A stretch of DNA of 10,930 nt from Dehalococcoidia bacterium. GTDB lineage: Bacteria; Chloroflexota; Dehalococcoidia; SAR202; UBA11138. The stretch lies in contig JAAXHZ010000112.1 of assembly GCA_012270625.1 (NCBI GenBank), forward strand, positions 1 through 10,930. Reading direction: 5' to 3'. The notes below the pieces were generated by a model, which was given only the letters and a program-made list of their open reading frames with translations, had not been told where the DNA came from and did no database searches. The position numbers and the translations under genes are program-made. Of the stretch, positions 7,476-10,930 are shown piece by piece (the stretch's first letter is position 1; each line of letters begins with the position of its first letter).

Positions 7476-7513
7476 TGTCACAATGATAACATACATCAGG
7501 CGTGACTAGTGAC
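7476..7513 (-). promoter_or_regulatory. Candidate promoter/operator region of the redox operon
   Basis: The gap between aspS and the NuoE-like gene holds TGTCACAATGATAACA (7476-7491), an imperfect dyad of the form TGTnA-n6-TnACA. On the minus strand TATCAT (7483-7488) within it could be a -10 box. Two direct GTGAC repeats lie just upstream (7502-7506 and 7509-7513, plus strand), and GTCAC occurs inside the dyad. The -35 match is poor. No known regulator can be named: the sequence does not fit the usual Rex (TTGTGAA...) or FNR (TTGAT...) sites well. Confidence 0.3.
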
Positions 7514-7533
7514 CGATCGAAAGCATTGTGTGG

Positions 7534-9324
7534 CTACTGAGCTGACACCCTCAGCTTCAGCTCGTCCAGCTGCGCCTGCTCGACCGGTCCAGGCGCGCCG
7601 AACAGCGGGTCGATCCCGTTCTGGGTCTTCGGGAAGGCGATCACGTCCCTGATGTTGTCGTTCTTAGTGAGCGTCATCAGCAGTCTGTCGATACCAGGCG
7701 CGATCCCTCCGTGAGGTGGCGCGCCGTACTCGAACGCGGTCAGAATCTGGCCGAACCGCTCGGCCACTTCGTCAGCCGTGTAGCCAAGCACCTCGAACAC
7801 CTTCTCCTGGAGCTCGCGTGTATGGATTCTGATGCTGCCGCTGGCCAATTCGGTGCCGTTCGCTACGAGATCGTACAGGCGTCCGATCACCCGGCCGGGG
7901 TCGGAATCTATGTACTTCTCCGTACCGTACTTGGGCATCGAGAATGCGTGGTGCATGGCGTCCCATCGCTCCTCGTTCTCGTTCCACTCAAACAGGGGGA
8001 AGTCGGTGACGAACGCGAAAGCGATGAGATCAGGGTCGGCCATCTGGAGTCGGCGTCCCATCTCGTGACGCAGGCTGCTCAGCGCCTGGTTAGTGGTCTT
8101 CTCAGGTCCTGCGACTATCAGGGCCATATCGCCGACACCCGCGCCGGTCCTTCTGGCTATCTCCCTGATCTGGTCGAGCGACAGGAAACGCGCCGCCGCC
8201 GACCGCACCTGGTCTTCGGTCAGGTCGTCGATGGAGCCGTCGCCCGTCAGCGCTATCGTGACCAGACCTCTCGCGCCCCATGCCTTGACGAATTCGATCA
8301 GCTCGTCGGTCTGACGTCGTGAGTAGGCGGCGCAGCCCGGCGCGCTGAATCCCTTTACCGTTCCGCCTCCCTGCACCGCAGAAGTGAACACGCGGAAGTC
8401 CGTGGTCGCCGCAATGTCGGACAGGTCCGCCATCTCCATCCCGAAACGGAGGTCGGGCTTGTCCGTGCCGTAGGATGCCATTGACTCGGCGTAGGTCAGC
8501 CGGGGGAAGGGGCTCAGCATGCGCTTGTCCGGTGTGACCGTTTCGATGAGAGCGGTGTACAGGTCTTCAATTAGCTGGAGCACGTCGTCTTCCTCAACGA
8601 AGCTCATCTCAAGGTCTAGCTGCGTGTGCTCAGGCTGTCGGTCCGCGCGCGGGTCTTCGTCCCGGAAGCAGCGAGCGATCTGGAAGTACTTCTCGACCCC
8701 TGCTGCCATAAGCAGCTGTTTAAGCTGCTGTGGAGACTGTGGAAGCGCGTAGAAGCTGCCCGGATACAGCCTACTGGGCACGAGGTAGTCACGCGCTCCC
8801 TCGGGCGTACTCTTGATAAGTATGGGCGTTTCGACTTCGAGGAAGCCGCGCTTGTCGAGGAAGTCGCGAATGAACTTGACTACTTTGTGCCTGAGAATCA
8901 GCATGTCTCTCATGGCCGGGCGTCTGAGGTCGAGATACCTGTACTGCATACGCAGCAGCTCATCGACATCGGACTCTTCGTTGACGTAGAAGGGCGGTGT
9001 CAGCGACTCATTGAGTACAGAAGTCTCGGAAGCGATCAACTCTATCGAGCCTGTCGCTATTCCAGGGTTCTCCGTGCCTTCCGGGCGCAGAGATACCTCG
9101 CCTGAGACCTGTATGACCCACTCGTTGCGAAAGCGTTCAGCAGTCCGGTGCGCGTCTGGAGCGATCTCGGGATTGAAGACGACCTGCGTCAGACCATCTC
9201 GGTCTCTGATGTCGATGAAGATCAGCGAACCGTGATCCCTGCGCCGGTGCACCCATCCGGCCAGAGTAGCGGACTGACCCGCGTGCTCAACTCTGAGACT
9301 TCCGCAACTAATCGACTTGAGCAA
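7534..9324 (-). CDS. aspS: Aspartyl-tRNA synthetase, bacterial type, probably non-discriminating
   Basis: This class II synthetase charges tRNA-Asp with aspartate. The 596 aa hold the N-terminal anticodon-binding OB fold (about 1-105), motif 1 (around GFLEVETP, 160-167), motif 2 with FRDEDPRADRQPEHTQ (220-235), the bacterial GAD insertion in the middle and motif 3 with GIAPGIDR ending at R547. His31 (RRRDHGS) and Gly83 (RPEGTENP) occupy positions where discriminating enzymes such as E. coli have Leu and a basic or polar residue. His plus Gly is linked to relaxed enzymes that also make Asp-tRNA-Asn for GatCAB. The start chosen is TTG 9324: GAGGTG (9330-9335) lies 5 nt upstream and the family N-terminus begins there. 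A GTG at 9375 would add 17 residues with no Shine-Dalgarno and no family match. Confidence 0.97.
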   Translation of the reverse strand: MLKSISCGSLRVEHAGQSATLAGWVHRRRDHGSLIFIDIRDRDGLTQVVFNPEIAPDAHRTAERFRNEWVIQVSGEVSLRPEGTENPGIATGSIELIASETSVLNESLTPPFYVNEESDVDELLRMQYRYLDLRRPAMRDMLILRHKVVKFIRDFLDKRGFLEVETPILIKSTPEGARDYLVPSRLYPGSFYALPQSPQQLKQLLMAAGVEKYFQIARCFRDEDPRADRQPEHTQLDLEMSFVEEDDVLQLIEDLYTALIETVTPDKRMLSPFPRLTYAESMASYGTDKPDLRFGMEMADLSDIAATTDFRVFTSAVQGGGTVKGFSAPGCAAYSRRQTDELIEFVKAWGARGLVTIALTGDGSIDDLTEDQVRSAAARFLSLDQIREIARRTGAGVGDMALIVAGPEKTTNQALSSLRHEMGRRLQMADPDLIAFAFVTDFPLFEWNENEERWDAMHHAFSMPKYGTEKYIDSDPGRVIGRLYDLVANGTELASGSIRIHTRELQEKVFEVLGYTADEVAERFGQILTAFEYGAPPHGGIAPGIDRLLMTLTKNDNIRDVIAFPKTQNGIDPLFGAPGPVEQAQLDELKLRVSAQ

Positions 9325-9386
9325 GGCGACACCTCGGATGGGTGGATGTGGGGAAATCGCGAACACGGCGTCCACGGTACGAAATG

Positions 9387-9416
9387 ATGATAGCCGGGTT
9401 AAGGGCTACGTGTAAA
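9387..9416 (-). promoter_or_regulatory. Probable sigma70-type promoter of aspS
   Basis: TTTACA (minus, 9411-9416) matches the -35 consensus at five of six positions, and TATCAT (9387-9392) serves as the -10 box after an 18-nt spacer. Transcription would start near 9380, leaving a leader of about 55 nt before the TTG start at 9324. The alternative GTG at 9375 would be nearly leaderless. Confidence 0.5.
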
Positions 9417-9462
9417 CCGACGCTCGAAGCGCCTGCCATGCCGCTGCCGAACCCGGAGTCTG

Positions 9463-9485
9463 GCGGTTCCGAAGGCCGCTAGCGG
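9463..9485 (-). terminator. Weak hairpin downstream of the Lrp-family gene
   Basis: GCGG (9463-9466) can pair with CCGC (9476-9479) with an inner CC/GG stem. CCGC also forms the perfect 10-bp palindrome CCGCTAGCGG (9476-9485). It begins 4 nt after the regulator's stop codon. No T-run follows on the minus strand, so intrinsic termination is only possible. Confidence 0.25.
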
Positions 9486-9489
9486 ATGG

Positions 9490-9933
9490 TCAGCCTCTGA
9501 ACTGGCCCAGGCTGTCCTTGCCTACGGCCAGCAGCATGTAGCTCTCGATCCGGTGTATGCCGGGTATGGAGCCGAGATCAGTGAGGAGGAATTCGCCCAG
9601 CTTGTCTGAGCTATCGGCGCTTACGCACAACATCAGGTCGTAGCTGCCTGTCGTACATGCGGCGAATATCACCTCTTCGCGGCTGCATACCTGTTCCAGG
9701 ACCGAATCCACCTCTGCCGGTTCGACTGTCACCCCCACCATGCACTGAGACATTTTCCCCAGGCCCTTGGGGTCGGAGATGACACGGAACTGCACCACTT
9801 CCTCATCCATCATCCTCTTGAGGCGTCGTCTGACCGTTCCCTCACTGACCCCAACGTGACGGGCGATCTGAGCGTTCGACGCTCGTCCGTCGCTGCTCAG
9901 TATCTCAACAATCGCCACGTCGGTCCTGTCCAT
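9490..9933 (-). CDS. Lrp/AsnC family transcriptional regulator
   Basis: This is a DNA-binding regulator of the feast/famine family, which usually senses an amino acid and forms dimers or octamers. The 147 aa have an N-terminal winged helix-turn-helix (about 1-55) with recognition helix VSEGTVRRRLKRM (29-41). A C-terminal ligand/oligomer domain (about 62-140) carries the family block TTGSYDLML (94-102). The start is ATG 9933, preceded by GAGGA at about 7 nt; the frame stays open upstream to 10176, but that stretch has no family match and holds the promoter. The effector cannot be told from sequence. It precedes aspS, but aspS appears to have its own promoter. Confidence 0.92.
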   Translation of the reverse strand: MDRTDVAIVEILSSDGRASNAQIARHVGVSEGTVRRRLKRMMDEEVVQFRVISDPKGLGKMSQCMVGVTVEPAEVDSVLEQVCSREEVIFAACTTGSYDLMLCVSADSSDKLGEFLLTDLGSIPGIHRIESYMLLAVGKDSLGQFRG

Positions 9934-9967
9934 CGGCCAATCCTCGTTTTTGGAAGTGTTCACGTCC

Positions 9968-10004
9968 AATATAGCGATTCTGAGACGCTGTGAGAAGTGT
10001 CTCA
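9968..10004 (-). promoter_or_regulatory. Promoter of the Lrp-family gene with overlapping dyad operator
   Basis: TTCTCA (minus, 9991-9996) and TATATT (9968-9973) are separated by 17 nt and form a plausible sigma70 promoter, giving a leader of about 28 nt. TGAGAC (9981-9986) and GTCTCA (9999-10004) make a perfect 6-bp inverted repeat spaced by 12 nt that brackets the -35 box. A TGTGAGAAG between them repeats the half-site theme. The placement fits self-repression, which is common in the Lrp family. Confidence 0.45.
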
Positions 10005-10132
10005 AGCCTAGAAATTGGGCCTGATGGCTCAGATTTTCCACGAAACGCCGCCTGTACGTGTGGACGAAATTCGCAATCGGTCTAAATTCTTTGTGAGTGG
10101 CGTAACACATATAATACGGTGTAACAACATGA

Positions 10133-10615
10133 CTAAAACTTATATATACATAAATAGAATGCGATTCCACCTGCAAGCAGATTTATCATGTTAAATGTCA
10201 ATCCGCCTGTCAGAAAAGTGATCACGGTGTATCCAAGCAGCATGGAAAGCCCGGCCGCGAGCTTCAGCCTAGTCCCCCGCTTTCTGTTCGTGGACAGGCT
10301 GATCGTCTCGCCGACCAGATAGCCAAGTCCGACGATCAGAACAGCCAGGATGTAGGGGAAGTAGAAGAACCTCACTACAAGAGAGACGACAACGCCGCCA
10401 ACCGCTCCCACCAGCAGACCCGCTCCGACGCCTCTTGCCAGGAACATGGGGGAGACGTCGAACGTGGGCATCGGCCTGGAGCGGCCACAGTCTGGACAGC
10501 GAACGCCGACCGGCGCGTGAACCATGCACTGTGGACAGATGGCGTCGCCGCAGCGTCCGCACGTGATGCTGGTCTCGACGCCGGAGTGACGCTTGCAGAA
10601 CGTGGCCTGTGACAT
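10133..10615 (-). CDS. B-box-like zinc-finger membrane protein of unknown function
   Basis: This 160-aa protein has an N-terminal zinc-binding segment and a membrane C-terminal half. Candidate ligands follow a B-box-like spacing: C7, H10, C19, C22, C27, C30 and H33, then C40-x2-C43. Hydrophobic stretches at about 59-80, 86-103, 118-138 and 141-157 suggest four membrane helices. A similar zinc-finger segment precedes rhomboid proteases in some bacteria, but no rhomboid Ser/His motif is present and the protein is too short. The start is ATG 10615, 12 nt after the stop of the PlsY-like gene, so they are probably one operon. The last codons and the region after them are much richer in A+T than the neighbours. 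The role is unknown. Confidence 0.75.
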   Translation of the reverse strand: MSQATFCKRHSGVETSITCGRCGDAICPQCMVHAPVGVRCPDCGRSRPMPTFDVSPMFLARGVGAGLLVGAVGGVVVSLVVRFFYFPYILAVLIVGLGYLVGETISLSTNRKRGTRLKLAAGLSMLLGYTVITFLTGGLTFNMINLLAGGIAFYLCIYKF

Positions 10616-10627
10616 ACTCCAACGACC

Positions 10628-10930
10628 TCACTCGGGACGGCGTTCCGTCCACTCTGCTCTCTTTGGAACGTCCCTGTCCCACACTAGCCTATACATGAGA
10701 ACTCTTCGCAGTGGGTACTCTGAGGGGGGGCGCTCCCAGTTAGCCGTCAGTCTCTTCAAGAACATCATAAGGCAGATCAATACAATAGTGAGGATGACTT
10801 CAGGTTCACGCCTGAACGAAAGACCGGCGACGGGGAGGGCGAGCAGCGCGGCAAACGTCCAGAATCCGGTATCGCGGGTGAGCAGTCTGCCTACCGTGAA
10901 CACCGCGATCCCTAGAATCAGTATCTCCCA
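10628..10930 (-). CDS. Probable glycerol-3-phosphate acyltransferase (PlsY family), C-terminal 100 residues (runs off right edge)
   Basis: The frame is open to the right edge, so the gene starts outside the window; the GTG at 10903 is internal. The visible part has two to three membrane helices, with GRLLTRDTGFWTFAALLALP near the front and EPEVILTIVLI followed by LKRLTANWERP. This matches the layout of the PlsY C-terminus, where the last helix ends in a basic NIKRL-like segment. It then has a short basic tail (RRVLMYRLVWDRDVP) like that of some Chloroflexota PlsY-like proteins. PlsY makes lysophosphatidate from acyl-phosphate in the membrane. The catalytic loops are not in view, so the call rests on hydrophobic pattern and tail. 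Confidence 0.55.
   Translation of the reverse strand, partial: WEILILGIAVFTVGRLLTRDTGFWTFAALLALPVAGLSFRREPEVILTIVLICLMMFLKRLTANWERPPSEYPLRRVLMYRLVWDRDVPKRAEWTERRPE

Noticed and set aside
9325..9375. GTG start of aspS at 9375
   Set aside because: No Shine-Dalgarno, and it would be nearly leaderless from the predicted promoter; the N-terminal 17 residues do not resemble AspRS. Not fully excluded.
9421..9431. CGCT-CGA-AGCG hairpin as terminator between lrp-type gene and aspS
   Set aside because: The stem is only 4 bp and no clear T-run follows.
10087..10115. Plus-strand promoter with perfect TATAAT at 10110-10115
   Set aside because: There is no acceptable -35 box at 16-18 nt and no plus-strand gene downstream; it is likely chance in an AT-rich spacer.
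9934..10176. 81-residue upstream extension of the Lrp-family gene
   Set aside because: It has no family match and overlaps the promoter and dyad. ATG 9933 has a good Shine-Dalgarno and gives the usual family length.

Overview
This is a window of bacterial chromosome with seven complete and two edge-truncated protein genes, all on the minus strand. The protein families, the coding GC content, frequent TTG starts and the types of intergenic repeat suggest a Chloroflexota-like bacterium (Dehalococcoidia/SAR202 style). That placement is an inference from sequence style, not from a marker phylogeny. No tRNA, rRNA, CRISPR array, insertion sequence or phage gene was seen.

In transcription order (right to left), the window starts with the C-terminal part of a PlsY-like glycerol-3-phosphate acyltransferase (10930-10628). 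Twelve bases later comes a small zinc-finger (B-box-like) membrane protein (10615-10133). An AT-rich spacer holds a promoter whose -35 box lies inside a 24-bp dyad; it serves an Lrp/AsnC regulator (9933-9490). Next is aspartyl-tRNA synthetase (9324-7534), with its own promoter and, most likely, a TTG start. It carries residues associated with the non-discriminating type, which also charges tRNA-Asn.

The centre is a tight four-gene redox operon (7447-1629): a NuoE-like [2Fe-2S] protein, a NuoF-like NADH/FMN/[4Fe-4S] protein, a large NuoG/FdhA-like iron-sulfur molybdopterin-fold protein, and a ferredoxin-NADP reductase (Fpr) type flavoprotein. NuoF and the NuoG/FdhA-like gene overlap by 8 nt. 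No membrane subunits are present, so a soluble NAD(P)H- and ferredoxin-linked complex is more likely than complex I. The large subunit keeps every Fe-S ligand set and the formate-dehydrogenase fold, yet the positions of the catalytic Sec/Cys and the adjacent His are Arg and Pro. Its N-terminal His/Cys cluster module also seems doubled. This operon is the most interesting part of the window.

After the operon, about 250 nt of non-coding DNA (1383-1628) is filled with palindromic intergenic repeats of widespread types. Then mutS begins at 1382 and runs off the left edge after about 460 residues.
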